Source: a virus. Taken from it: a stretch of DNA of 48,270 nt. A program made the position numbers and the translations under genes. The DNA lies in IMG/VR virus record IMGVR_UViG_3300008459_009695, positions 1 to 48,270 of that record. One strand, 5' to 3'. Below, piece by piece: positions 16,447 through 25,682 of the stretch (position 1 is its first letter; the number at the start of each line of letters is the position of its first letter). The notes below the pieces were generated by a model, which saw only the letters and a program-made list of their open reading frames with translations, did no database searches and was not told the DNA's origin.

Positions 16447-16833
16447 TTAATATATTTTTTTAACAGTTTTCCAATATTCTTGATTTCCGTAGGATGTACA
16501 TATTTCTTCTCCAATCTCAATATCCCTTAATGCTATAAAATAGTAGATTCCATTATCAGAATTACACGTCCATGTCGCATTATTATTATCACTGTGATTG
16601 TATATACAACCGTAACCTAAAGGTATTGCGTACTTTAATGGTTTTACACCACAGGGATATGAAAACCGATATTTTAATAAAATGTCGTCATTTAAACCTA
16701 AATCTATCTTGAAAAAAATTGAGTAGCAAGTTTCAATAATTTCATCTTTCAATATTTTTTCAGTAGCAAAAACTCCAAGTCCGTGAATTGGAGAAGATTT
16801 AACTTCAATTTTATTTGGTATTGGTATGTTCAT
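16447..16833 (-). CDS. SET-domain protein methyltransferase
   Basis: The 128-residue protein is an almost minimal SET domain. Motifs in order: HGLGVFA (17-23), the knot-forming YNHSDNNNATW (78-88), and IGEEICTSYG (107-116). These bind S-adenosylmethionine and form the lysine channel. SET enzymes methylate protein lysines. No pre- or post-SET cysteine clusters are present. I place the start at the ATG at 16831-16833, inside the end of the glycosyltransferase gene; a GTG two codons upstream is the alternative. Lysines in the fibre linkers (KTKTP) are an obvious but untested target. It is two bases from the sulfotransferase start. Confidence 0.82.
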   Translation of the reverse strand: MNIPIPNKIEVKSSPIHGLGVFATEKILKDEIIETCYSIFFKIDLGLNDDILLKYRFSYPCGVKPLKYAIPLGYGCIYNHSDNNNATWTCNSDNGIYYFIALRDIEIGEEICTSYGNQEYWKTVKKIY

Positions 16834-17701
16834 TATCACTTAGAGAATTTATAATCTCATTAATATCAAACATTTCAAATTCATTATTATATGGAAACTC
16901 TAATGGTTCTCCTTGTATGTTGAATTTATTAATGTATGACATTTTTAATTCTGGTTTCTTTGTAAACGGTTTTGAAACAATGTTCTTATTTGTCTCATAC
17001 CCAAAAACTTTAGGAGAATTAACAACCCATAGCACTGTTGATTCTAACTTTAGGGCTCCCGCAACATGTTGTCCAAAACTATCCATAAAAAATCTTTTAT
17101 TACTCATAGCAATTAAAGTTGCAACGGACCTGAAAGTGTCAGTAACTGGTACTGTATTTGGGAATGATGGTTGGTCTTCTCTCTTCAAATGAAAAATAGT
17201 GTAACCATATTTAAATTTTTCAATTACACTTTCAACAATGTGAAATGGAATATCTCTAGCCCAAGAATATTTTAAATTTTGTTCAACCCCTCCATTTGTT
17301 TGAATCACCATAATTGGTTTATCCGTTGTGTATTTTCTTGAGAAGTAATTAATTTCTCTTTCGGTCAAATATATGTTTGGTAATTCTCCATTATAATCTA
17401 ACCCAAAAAGTTTACACCATGTTTCAATTAAATTTTCCGTTTTATTAATATGATTAGTTTCAAGATAAGGGTCATGAGCAAAAAGTTTAAACTCTTTGTC
17501 TTCTATATAGTCCGAATAAAAGTAGGAATGTTCACCGAAGTTAAACGCCCTATCAACATTAGGGTTGTTTAGAAAAACATCAGGATATCCTGAAACAACA
17601 ATTAATTTAGAATTTGGGTATTTTTTTTTAATTACCTCAGTAACAGCGGTTGCGACTATACATTTACCTATTCCACCATTAATTTGAAAAATAATGTTCA
17701 T
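16811..17701 (-). CDS. GT9-like (heptosyltransferase-type) glycosyltransferase
   Basis: The 296-residue protein has the two-domain GT-B look of family GT9. An N-terminal GGIGK (9-13) follows a strand, with YPNSKLIVVSG next. A central MVIQTNGGVEQNLKYSW begins the C-terminal nucleotide-sugar-binding half, and DSFGQHVAGAL is the typical donor-binding helix region. GT9 enzymes usually add heptose to lipopolysaccharide core; related phage and bacterial members glycosylate proteins or other surface glycans. Its stop overlaps the SET gene by 23 bases. A strong inverted repeat lies five bases before its ATG. Acceptor and sugar are unknown. Confidence 0.78.
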   Translation of the reverse strand: MNIIFQINGGIGKCIVATAVTEVIKKKYPNSKLIVVSGYPDVFLNNPNVDRAFNFGEHSYFYSDYIEDKEFKLFAHDPYLETNHINKTENLIETWCKLFGLDYNGELPNIYLTEREINYFSRKYTTDKPIMVIQTNGGVEQNLKYSWARDIPFHIVESVIEKFKYGYTIFHLKREDQPSFPNTVPVTDTFRSVATLIAMSNKRFFMDSFGQHVAGALKLESTVLWVVNSPKVFGYETNKNIVSKPFTKKPELKMSYINKFNIQGEPLEFPYNNEFEMFDINEIINSLSDNEHTNTK

Positions 17702-17706
17702 ACTAA

Positions 17707-17735
17707 AAATCTTTTATTTAAAATATAAAAGATTT
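17707..17735 (-). promoter_or_regulatory. 11-bp perfect inverted repeat before the modification operon
   Basis: AAATCTTTTAT and ATAAAAGATTT are separated by seven bases in the 56-base gap 17702-17757. On the minus strand the hairpin ends five bases before the glycosyltransferase ATG and is followed by TTTTTAG. It could be an operator, a weak attenuator, or an RNA hairpin that controls translation. No other element is seen in the gap. Confidence 0.5.
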
Positions 17736-17757
17736 GTTCTTTATTGTGAATACGAAT

Positions 17758-17955
17758 TTAAGGTAATTTACTTATTATCTCATCTGAATTGTTACATAAA
17801 AATCCATTAATAGTTACCTCAGAACCAACAAAAGCATATATCCCCCCTCCCATGAAAATATGTACACACATGTTGTCTATTTTTTCATAAGACTCGTATT
17901 GGTAATCTGAATTTCGATAATTTATAAGATTGTTGTTAATTGAAATGTAATCCAT
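17758..17955 (-). CDS. Small protein coupled to the beta-roll fibre (65 aa)
   Basis: The 65-residue product has a central Gly-rich hydrophobic part (FMGGGIYAFVG) and no recognised domain. Its ATG overlaps the stop of the 1482-residue fibre (TAATG), so it is probably translated with it. Small genes in this position are often fibre-assembly chaperones, but nothing in this sequence shows that. Function unknown. Confidence 0.6.
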   Translation of the reverse strand: MDYISINNNLINYRNSDYQYESYEKIDNMCVHIFMGGGIYAFVGSEVTINGFLCNNSDEIISKLP

Positions 17956-20900
17956 TAGGCTTTATTTATTTGTACATGTATAAATGAACTTAAAGTTGAG
18001 TCCCCGACGTTCCCATTTTGTACCGCAACTATAACGTATTGGTTCACAGTCCAATTTATGTTATTTGACGCTACCGCACCAGTTCCAATAACATCATCAA
18101 GTGTTGATGTACCTCCAGCTTGGAAAGTTTCAGTATTAGTTGATGATTTTACAACAAGTGTTCTTGGTATTTGCAGATATACAGTGGTCGCGGCGGCTGT
18201 TGTACTTGTTCCGACTAACGAACCCCCAATCGCCGCGGAAGTGTTAACATAATATCTTAATATTACTGTTCCAGCGGTACCTGTTTTTCTAATTCTTGAC
18301 CTAATATTTAAAATGTCTCCAACACCTACAGTATTTGCAGGAATTAAAACACTAGAGGTCAAAGTACTGGCTATTGTACCTGTAACCGCAGTACCGTCAG
18401 TAACTGTTTGTAAAGTTTTAGTTATACCTGGAACAGTTATACTTGTTGCGGTAAATCCGCCTGTTATCATATTATTAGTGTAAAATGTACAGTTGGCCGT
18501 AGCATTTAATCCACAACCAGCGGCGAACGAAAAATTACCCGTAACAGTATTTCCACTACCACCAACAACACCACTTACTTGACCTGTAACTAAATTACGT
18601 TGTCCACCACCTATAAATGAATACCCCGCAGTTGTCGCACTATTAGAAAATCCTCCACCTATAAAATTACCAAAATTGTCATTTACATTACAAAAACCAC
18701 CAACAATAACCCCATAATCACCACTACTACAAATTCTATTATTACAACCACCACCAATAAAAGAATGTCCTATTAAAGCGTTACAAATTAAATTAGAACA
18801 CCCACCAACAATTGCAGAATTAATTCCTAAAGTCACAGAATTAAACACACCACCACCAATAAATGATTGACAAGTACACATAGAATTACTACACCCATTA
18901 AAAATACCACTATGACTTCCATTAGTACTTATAAGATTACTCCTACCTCCTCCGATTGTTGCCGATGAACCGCAATTAGTATTTAAACACCCGTTTATTA
19001 CGGTTGCGAATCCAACACCGGCAACAAGATTCGCCTGTCCATTAAATATTTGACCACTTGCCGTACATCCACTATTTGAAATACCATTTAAAATTGTTTG
19101 ATTACCAAAAGATTGATGTATAAAATTACTTTGACCATTTAAAATGGTTGAGATTGTCCCACAATTACAGTTACTTAATCCGTAAACTAATGAGTAGGAG
19201 TTTCCCGCAAGATTACCGGACCCGTTCAGTACTGTAGAATAAGTACCTGAAGCAGTATTGTTACTACCATTTAAAATAGTAGGATAACTTGTGGTAGTTG
19301 CAGAGTTAGAGCCGCCTCCACCAATAAAAGAATGTGATGAACAAGCTTTATTTAAAACCCCTCCCCCAATGAAAGAACACGCCCCAAAACTACAGTTTGA
19401 TACCCCACCAACAATAACCCCACCTGAACCACAATTCATGTTTTGACTTCCTCCAACGACAACTGAGTTTAAACACAGTGATAACCCACTATAACCTCCG
19501 GCAATTACTGAAAAATTACCTAATGCGCAATTAAGAAATCCTCCTGCAATTGTTGTTGTACAACCCGAAGATAAATTACAATAACCACCCCCAATTGTCG
19601 CATAAAATGTTGCCCCTGTATTGAATGCACCTCCAGCGACCACAGAATTTGCACCTGACGCCAAATTACCGTAACCACCAATAATTGACGAATAGCAAGA
19701 CGATACAGTATTTTGTCTACCCCCTCCAATAGTAGAAAACCCGTTACTTACAGTATTACAGAACCCACCAGCAATTGTTGCGTATGTGTCTGAACTTGTA
19801 TTAGTCTTACCTCCAACAACAACACTATTTACTCCTGACGCTAAGTTAGACTCACCAGCACCAACAAAAGAGTAGGTACTTGTACCGCTATTACATATAC
19901 CACCACCAACAAAAGAGTAATTAGCATTTGCCACATTTTTAAATCCGGCAACTATAATACCACTGGCACAAGTAGTATTACATTCCCCGCCACCTATAAA
20001 ATCAATACATCCCGCCAAAATACAATTAGACAAACCACCACCAATAAATGTTGCACAAGTACCCTTACCACCAAATGAACAAATTTTATTTAAACACCCA
20101 CCAACTATTGAACCACATGATGGCCAATCTATAGTATTTTGAATACCCCCAACCACACTTGAGTATGGTCCGCAGACTGTATTATTCGCACCTCCACCAA
20201 TAAATGAGGAGAAATGTCCGGTTTGACCTGAGATTATATTATTTGAACCTCCAACAACTGAGGAATAATTTGAACATGTGACCCTATTACTTGAGCCTCC
20301 AACCACGCTAGAGTATGATGCGGAATTATCAATTTTATTATTTATTCCTCCTCCTACAAATGTTGAAATCGTACAAGAATTACAATTAAGTGACCCCCCC
20401 ACAATTGAAGAACAAACTCCACAATTTATATTGTTTATACCTCCACCTATAAAATTAAAACACCCAAAAAGACTTATTGATGTTAAATTTCTAATTGGTT
20501 CGGAACTATTAAAGTTAGTTCCTGTAGAAACATCTAAATCCAAACAAGTGTAACCTCCACTATATGATGATGCGGTAATATTACCTTTTATTATTTTGTT
20601 ATCATATATATTAAAATATTGGACAGTATTACCATTAGGAAAACTAGCCGTTACGTCTCCAGAAATTAATACTCTGTTATAAGCAGATTGTGTTGTATAT
20701 ATATTTGATTGGGTTATAGTCCCTCCATTTATATTAGCCGCTCCCCCATGTATTCCACTACCTAAAGAAATATTATTGTTTCCAGCCCCACCTGTAGTCG
20801 TAGTTTCGTTACCACAATTTAAATTATAATAACCCCCACCAATAAATGAAGTACACGTATATGTTGAGATTGTATTTTTATATCCCCCAACAATTGATGT

Positions 20901-22403
20901 CCCACTACTAGAAAAATCAATAGAGTTTAAACATCCTCCAAGTATTAAAGAGTTTGGTGAATTTTTTCCGGCAAATTGATTACCCGAACCACCTAAAATT
21001 GATGAATAATCACTACTAGGACTAATAGAATTTTTAGCTCCACCTCCAATTAATGACCCTATAGCGCCTTGAATACAATTACCTCCTCCCCCAACTATTG
21101 AAGCGTTTTTAGAGGAATATACACTATTTGTATAACCCCCACTAATTGTTGAATAGTACGAAGAAGATGTTACTGAATTACCTCTACCACCACCAACTGT
21201 TGCATAATCTGAACAAGCCGAATTTTGGTATCCTCCACTAACAGTTGTTGAACACCCTTGTGTTTGATTATTGTAACCTCCAGATATTGTCGAATAATAG
21301 GAATTTGATTGTGATAAATTATTCTGTCCTCCGGCAATTACCGAATAAACTGAAGTATTAAATATCTTATTAGAGTCCCCTCCAAGAATTGACGAGAAGG
21401 TAGTTTCCACCAAATTATTACATCCACCACCTATTGTAGAGTAACTACTTCCTGAAATGATATTATAATAACCTCCACTTATAGTTGACCCATTACCAAC
21501 AGCAGGTCCAACAGAATTAAAAGACCCTCCACCTATCGTAGAACCATATGAACTACTAGTATTTTTGTAACCCCCACTTACAGTTGACCTAATACAATTT
21601 GCAGCGTTATTATGACCACCCCCAACAAAAGAATAATCACCACCAGCAATATTATTATAACCCCCGCTAACTATGGATGTGTTTCCACTTGAGGTGTTAT
21701 TTCTTCCACCTCCTACAAAACTATAATTAGTAGAAGCGGTATTACCCGAACCAGCAAGAGAACCCGCAAAATCACCCGCAGCCGTATTACTTACCCCACA
21801 TCTTATTGTGGAATTAATACCTGTACCTGTTATATATAATGTAGTCGCTGATGATGTAGTTCCACCACTACCTGAACTATATTTTTTCCAAACCGCCGTC
21901 ACATGTGTTTCACCTCCAATACCTTCGATGGTAGATGCCGTCCAAGCATTTATAAAATTTTGACCCTCAACTGTTGTACTATCAACTGTGGTTCCAAAAT
22001 CATAAAAAGTTATAGCAGTAGTCGCAGTAACCGCAGTCCATAATGATTCATAATTATTAATTCTAAATTGGTATATTTGGTCGTCCTCATAAACATAGGC
22101 CAACATACCTAATCTTCTTCTACCTGAAGATATATTATCAGAGTTAAGAGTTAATACATCGGGCGAGAATACCGCGCCTGTACCTTTTGTAAATTGTATA
22201 GGTATAGTATTACCACTATATTCTATAGGTCCAAATGTTGCGGGAGGAATCGTATATACTAAATCAGTAAGATTAAATACTTCCATATAACCTCCAACAC
22301 CAAGAACGGAAAAATTTGTCCCAAATGTTTCGGACCTTAGTACTGATTGGACTCCGTTTAGTTGTTCAGAGCTTATTGGATTTTTATACGGAAATGTAGA
22401 CAT
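17955..22403 (-). CDS. Giant YadA-like beta-roll tail fibre (1482 aa)
   Basis: The first 190 residues are a baseplate-binding-like region. From about residue 205 to 1290 the protein consists of roughly 60 short repeats of 14-18 residues of the form S-(F/T)-(I/V)-G-G-G-x-x-N, such as SFVGGGRNN and STISGGYNN. This is the left-handed beta-roll of YadA-type trimeric adhesin heads. A non-repeat insert of about 90 residues splits the array (about 570-660). The last 180 residues form a distinct domain. Trimeric fibre with a repeat shaft or head is likely. Cys is frequent in the repeats (NCxxCSS), which is unusual for this fold. No membrane-anchor is seen, so it is a phage fibre rather than an autotransporter. 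Confidence 0.82.
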   Translation of the reverse strand: MSTFPYKNPISSEQLNGVQSVLRSETFGTNFSVLGVGGYMEVFNLTDLVYTIPPATFGPIEYSGNTIPIQFTKGTGAVFSPDVLTLNSDNISSGRRRLGMLAYVYEDDQIYQFRINNYESLWTAVTATTAITFYDFGTTVDSTTVEGQNFINAWTASTIEGIGGETHVTAVWKKYSSGSGGTTSSATTLYITGTGINSTIRCGVSNTAAGDFAGSLAGSGNTASTNYSFVGGGRNNTSSGNTSIVSGGYNNIAGGDYSFVGGGHNNAANCIRSTVSGGYKNTSSSYGSTIGGGSFNSVGPAVGNGSTISGGYYNIISGSSYSTIGGGCNNLVETTFSSILGGDSNKIFNTSVYSVIAGGQNNLSQSNSYYSTISGGYNNQTQGCSTTVSGGYQNSACSDYATVGGGRGNSVTSSSYYSTISGGYTNSVYSSKNASIVGGGGNCIQGAIGSLIGGGAKNSISPSSDYSSILGGSGNQFAGKNSPNSLILGGCLNSIDFSSSGTSIVGGYKNTISTYTCTSFIGGGYYNLNCGNETTTTGGAGNNNISLGSGIHGGAANINGGTITQSNIYTTQSAYNRVLISGDVTASFPNGNTVQYFNIYDNKIIKGNITASSYSGGYTCLDLDVSTGTNFNSSEPIRNLTSISLFGCFNFIGGGINNINCGVCSSIVGGSLNCNSCTISTFVGGGINNKIDNSASYSSVVGGSSNRVTCSNYSSVVGGSNNIISGQTGHFSSFIGGGANNTVCGPYSSVVGGIQNTIDWPSCGSIVGGCLNKICSFGGKGTCATFIGGGLSNCILAGCIDFIGGGECNTTCASGIIVAGFKNVANANYSFVGGGICNSGTSTYSFVGAGESNLASGVNSVVVGGKTNTSSDTYATIAGGFCNTVSNGFSTIGGGRQNTVSSCYSSIIGGYGNLASGANSVVAGGAFNTGATFYATIGGGYCNLSSGCTTTIAGGFLNCALGNFSVIAGGYSGLSLCLNSVVVGGSQNMNCGSGGVIVGGVSNCSFGACSFIGGGVLNKACSSHSFIGGGGSNSATTTSYPTILNGSNNTASGTYSTVLNGSGNLAGNSYSLVYGLSNCNCGTISTILNGQSNFIHQSFGNQTILNGISNSGCTASGQIFNGQANLVAGVGFATVINGCLNTNCGSSATIGGGRSNLISTNGSHSGIFNGCSNSMCTCQSFIGGGVFNSVTLGINSAIVGGCSNLICNALIGHSFIGGGCNNRICSSGDYGVIVGGFCNVNDNFGNFIGGGFSNSATTAGYSFIGGGQRNLVTGQVSGVVGGSGNTVTGNFSFAAGCGLNATANCTFYTNNMITGGFTATSITVPGITKTLQTVTDGTAVTGTIASTLTSSVLIPANTVGVGDILNIRSRIRKTGTAGTVILRYYVNTSAAIGGSLVGTSTTAAATTVYLQIPRTLVVKSSTNTETFQAGGTSTLDDVIGTGAVASNNINWTVNQYVIVAVQNGNVGDSTLSSFIHVQINKA

Positions 22404-22415
22404 ATACTATAATTA

Positions 22416-23471
22416 TTAACTTACTGTATTTCCTTTGAAATATATACTCGAAGTATTCAATAAATTAAAGTTAGTTGATGGGTAAGTTGTGTAAACCCTA
22501 TACGTTGTTTGAGGTATTGTAGACCCAGTATATGTAAAATAATAAGAATATATTGTTGGTTCAGTGTTAACAGTAGTTGGAGGCATAGAAGGACTTGAGG
22601 TACTATAGTCAATCTTTTTCTGATACAATCCATTTGTCATTCCCGTAGGAATCATCCAAGTAAACCAAGCTTTACCTGATACAGTATTAGCGGAAACTTG
22701 CGTTGTTTTAAAATTATAAGCAACAATTGCATTACCGAAAGAATCGTTTCCACCTGTAGTTTGAGGTACATCTTGATTTATAATTGACGGGAATAGTCCT
22801 GAAGTCCACCCTGAAAAATCAACATACACATTTAATTGGGTGTTAAAAATACTTTGATTTGTAGTTGGCGCACTGCTGTTAGTAAACCCATAAAACGTTT
22901 GTCCATTATCATACATCCATTGTCCAATACTTGTACTACCTGTTTGAGGTTCAATGAATAAAAACGCCTTCGTAGGTGGTAATGGCGATGAAGTCGGAGT
23001 TATAGTTGGAGTTTTTGTAATTGTTGGTGTGGCAGTTTTTGTAATTGTTGGTGTGATAGTTTTTGTAGGAGTATTTGTTGGCGTAGGCGTTGGGCTTTGT
23101 GATGATGGAGTTATTGTAGGTGTAATTGTATTTGTCGGGGTAGGTGTTGGACTTTGTGATGATGGAGTTATTGTAGGTGTAATTGTATTTGTCGGGGTAG
23201 GTGTTGGACTTTGTGATGATGACGTTACTGTGATTGAAGGTGTGGGTGTTAACATTGTTAAGGTGTTTTGACTAATACAACCATTAACATCATATACTTT
23301 AACTAAAATAATTGGAGCCAAACTGTATGGTTCAGGAACCGCAAGTACTAAATTTGGAGGTATGTACGAATCATAATAACCAATTACTTGACAGTTAGCA
23401 CCGAAATAATCACAAACCTCAATTGTATAAGGAGGTTGACCAGTAATAATATTTAAATTTATTAAACACAT
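22416..23471 (-). CDS. Tail fibre with ITG/VCD module and Thr/Pro linker (351 aa)
   Basis: Residues 1-77 are the ITG/VCD module ([13 protein letters not shown]) shared with 2507-2731 and 11953-14328. Residues 80-165 are a Thr/Pro/Ser linker with near-identical 19-residue units ([19 protein letters not shown]). Residues 166-351 are a strand-rich C-terminal domain with many Thr, Tyr and aromatic residues and no recognised family. It is probably a short fibre with a receptor-binding tip. It lies twelve bases from the beta-roll fibre start and three from the SprB-like protein stop, so it belongs to the same operon. Confidence 0.75.
   Translation of the reverse strand: MCLINLNIITGQPPYTIEVCDYFGANCQVIGYYDSYIPPNLVLAVPEPYSLAPIILVKVYDVNGCISQNTLTMLTPTPSITVTSSSQSPTPTPTNTITPTITPSSQSPTPTPTNTITPTITPSSQSPTPTPTNTPTKTITPTITKTATPTITKTPTITPTSSPLPPTKAFLFIEPQTGSTSIGQWMYDNGQTFYGFTNSSAPTTNQSIFNTQLNVYVDFSGWTSGLFPSIINQDVPQTTGGNDSFGNAIVAYNFKTTQVSANTVSGKAWFTWMIPTGMTNGLYQKKIDYSTSSPSMPPTTVNTEPTIYSYYFTYTGSTIPQTTYRVYTTYPSTNFNLLNTSSIYFKGNTVS
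23101..23214 (-). repeat. Perfect 57-bp tandem duplication in a Thr/Pro linker
   Basis: The 57 bases at 23101-23157 are repeated without change at 23158-23214, and a diverged third copy begins at 23215. Each copy encodes 19 residues of Ser/Gln/Pro/Thr linker. Perfect identity implies recent duplication and likely length variation of the fibre. Confidence 0.95.
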
Positions 23472-23474
23472 CTA

Positions 23475-25682
23475 TTAAGATTGACAATCTAAATCGTATT
23501 CAATTTTTAAATCAATGTTTATGTCTAAATCTTGTAGTACATCATAACTCAAATTACAATCTGAAGATATTATGACAATATTCATTGAAGAGTCTATTGA
23601 AACATTTCCAACGCCGTATGCTCCATTTAACGCCGACTGTATAGATTCAATAAATAACCCGTCAGTTGGGATATCAGTTAATGAATATGAAGTATAAAAT
23701 AAAGTAGAATATGTTTGTGTGCCTATTGTTATTTCAGTTATAAAGTTTGCATAATTTAAAACACAATTAGAACCTTCGGATAAATCTTGATATCCTTCAT
23801 TATACATTTGAATAATACCTCGTTTTTGATTTGAGGTTTCTGTAAACACTTGTTCACAAATATTAAATATTTGATAAGATGAACTGACTAAATTACCACA
23901 TGTCACAGATACTGATTTTGTCAGAATACACCCATTAGAATCAGTTAAGGTTAAATAATATTCACTACTTGTTAATCCTGTTATGTATATACCTGTTTGA
24001 GAACCTAAGGATATTATACCCTCAATAGTACTTGCGCTCCAATAAAAATTATAAGGAGGAGTACCAGCATTAATAATCGCACTAACTGTCCCCTCAGAAC
24101 CTAATCCACAACTAGTGGAAAATAAATTAAAATCAGTCTCAGATTGATTAATTAAAGTAACATTACCTGTTTGAGTACACCCGCTCTCATCCGTAACAAT
24201 TATGGTGTAAATTCCGGTACTTAATCCACTAAACAAATATGAAGTGTCACTAATAAGACCTGAGTTTTCTATACCCTGTAGATTATAACTAAATAATGTC
24301 GAATTAAAAGGCGTTACATCTACTAAAATAGTACCATTTTGAGAATTACATGTAGTACCTGTTGAGGATATTTCGATTGCGAAATCAGGTGATTGTTCAA
24401 TCACATACGTATCGGTATACTCACAACTACCCAAATAGTCTGAGATAGTTACGGTGTACGTGTCAGCCGTTAAATTTGTAAATTGATAATTATTAACCTG
24501 AGTAATTACGGTATTAGAAACTCCGTTACTGTTTTCTATTGTATAAGTAAATGGCGGATTACCTATTAAATTTATAGATAACGAACCATAAGATGTACAA
24601 GTCATATTGTTTGTTACAACTGATATGACATTGAAATTACCTTCCATGGGTACTTGTACGTCTTGTGAAAAATTACAAATCGCTAAATCAACCAACTGTA
24701 GGGTATAAGTATTAGCCGCAAGTCCTGAGAAGGTATAAACATTAGAATAACTAATTGCTGAATCCCCATTAGATAAAATATAATAATATGGTGGAGTCCC
24801 TCCTGAGATGTTAAAAGTTATTGTCCCATCGTCAGATAAACAACTAGCAGGTGTTGCAGTATAATAATTTAAACCTAATGGTGGTACAGTACTTATTATT
24901 GCAGATTTTGTTACTTGACATCCGGTTGAATCTGTAACAACCACGCTATATGTACCCGCAGATAAACCGCTAACAGTTGTAGCACTTATACTCGCGTTTG
25001 GTACATTTGAAGACCACTGATATTGGAATGGTCCAACTCCAGTGTTACCTGTTACCGATAGTCTTCCAAATCCATTATTACATGCAGATGCGTTAGCAAC
25101 AAGTAAACCAAAATCAAATTCAGACGAATTTCTAATTATACAAGTTTGACTCGAACACTGACATCCTCCGTAATCAACAAGAGTTACTTGATAGGTTCCT
25201 GCGGAAAGTCCGTCAAAGTAGGCCGAAGTTGATACTCCAGGTGTCGGTGACAATGGTGGGGGAGCGTCTTCCGTAACATAACTAGTTAATGCACTTGTGA
25301 TATATTGTCCGTCTTTATATAAATAAGCAGTCCCATACGACGGAGCATATGCAGTTGTAGCGGTTAAGGAACCATTTGGTAAATTACATGTAGTGTCTTG
25401 AACATCTATTGTAACACAACATCCCGTACTTATATAAAAATTAATATTATTACTATTATTAACTGGAATTGATTGGTCACTAACATAAAAACTGTATGAC
25501 CCACCCGATAATGATGTTATTGTTGTAGCACTACCGGCCAATACAATTGGGGATAGGGATGGTGATAACCAAGTTATTGTGTAGTTAGGAGTCCCACCAG
25601 ATATAGTTAACGATACCGCACCTGATGAATTGTTTTGACAATCACCTGTTATTTGTAATCCATAATTTAATGTTATTGCCAT
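23475..25682 (-). CDS. SprB-repeat tail adhesin (735 aa)
   Basis: I count seven repeats of 75-95 residues over about residues 1-600. Each has a Cys near its start, a GxxPPYxYxW-like core, a GLSxGTYxVxVTD strand pair and a closing GC. This is the SprB-repeat pattern, named for the Flavobacterium gliding adhesin. The last 135 residues form a different domain rich in Tyr and Asn that resembles the C-terminus of the next upstream protein (25682-28726), both ending in a Cys-containing strand. It probably forms an extended fibre or a baseplate accessory. Its ATG overlaps the stop of the 1014-residue gene (TAATG-type), so the two are made together. Confidence 0.75.
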   Translation of the reverse strand: MAITLNYGLQITGDCQNNSSGAVSLTISGGTPNYTITWLSPSLSPIVLAGSATTITSLSGGSYSFYVSDQSIPVNNSNNINFYISTGCCVTIDVQDTTCNLPNGSLTATTAYAPSYGTAYLYKDGQYITSALTSYVTEDAPPPLSPTPGVSTSAYFDGLSAGTYQVTLVDYGGCQCSSQTCIIRNSSEFDFGLLVANASACNNGFGRLSVTGNTGVGPFQYQWSSNVPNASISATTVSGLSAGTYSVVVTDSTGCQVTKSAIISTVPPLGLNYYTATPASCLSDDGTITFNISGGTPPYYYILSNGDSAISYSNVYTFSGLAANTYTLQLVDLAICNFSQDVQVPMEGNFNVISVVTNNMTCTSYGSLSINLIGNPPFTYTIENSNGVSNTVITQVNNYQFTNLTADTYTVTISDYLGSCEYTDTYVIEQSPDFAIEISSTGTTCNSQNGTILVDVTPFNSTLFSYNLQGIENSGLISDTSYLFSGLSTGIYTIIVTDESGCTQTGNVTLINQSETDFNLFSTSCGLGSEGTVSAIINAGTPPYNFYWSASTIEGIISLGSQTGIYITGLTSSEYYLTLTDSNGCILTKSVSVTCGNLVSSSYQIFNICEQVFTETSNQKRGIIQMYNEGYQDLSEGSNCVLNYANFITEITIGTQTYSTLFYTSYSLTDIPTDGLFIESIQSALNGAYGVGNVSIDSSMNIVIISSDCNLSYDVLQDLDINIDLKIEYDLDCQS

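Noticed and set aside
18560-21760. Regular short repeats that look like a CRISPR array
   Set aside because: They are degenerate, in-frame coding repeats of a YadA-like protein with no unique spacers or identical repeat units.
23475-25682. A bacterial gliding-motility locus
   Set aside because: SprB-like repeats are embedded in a phage baseplate and fibre operon, and no gliding or type IX secretion genes are nearby.
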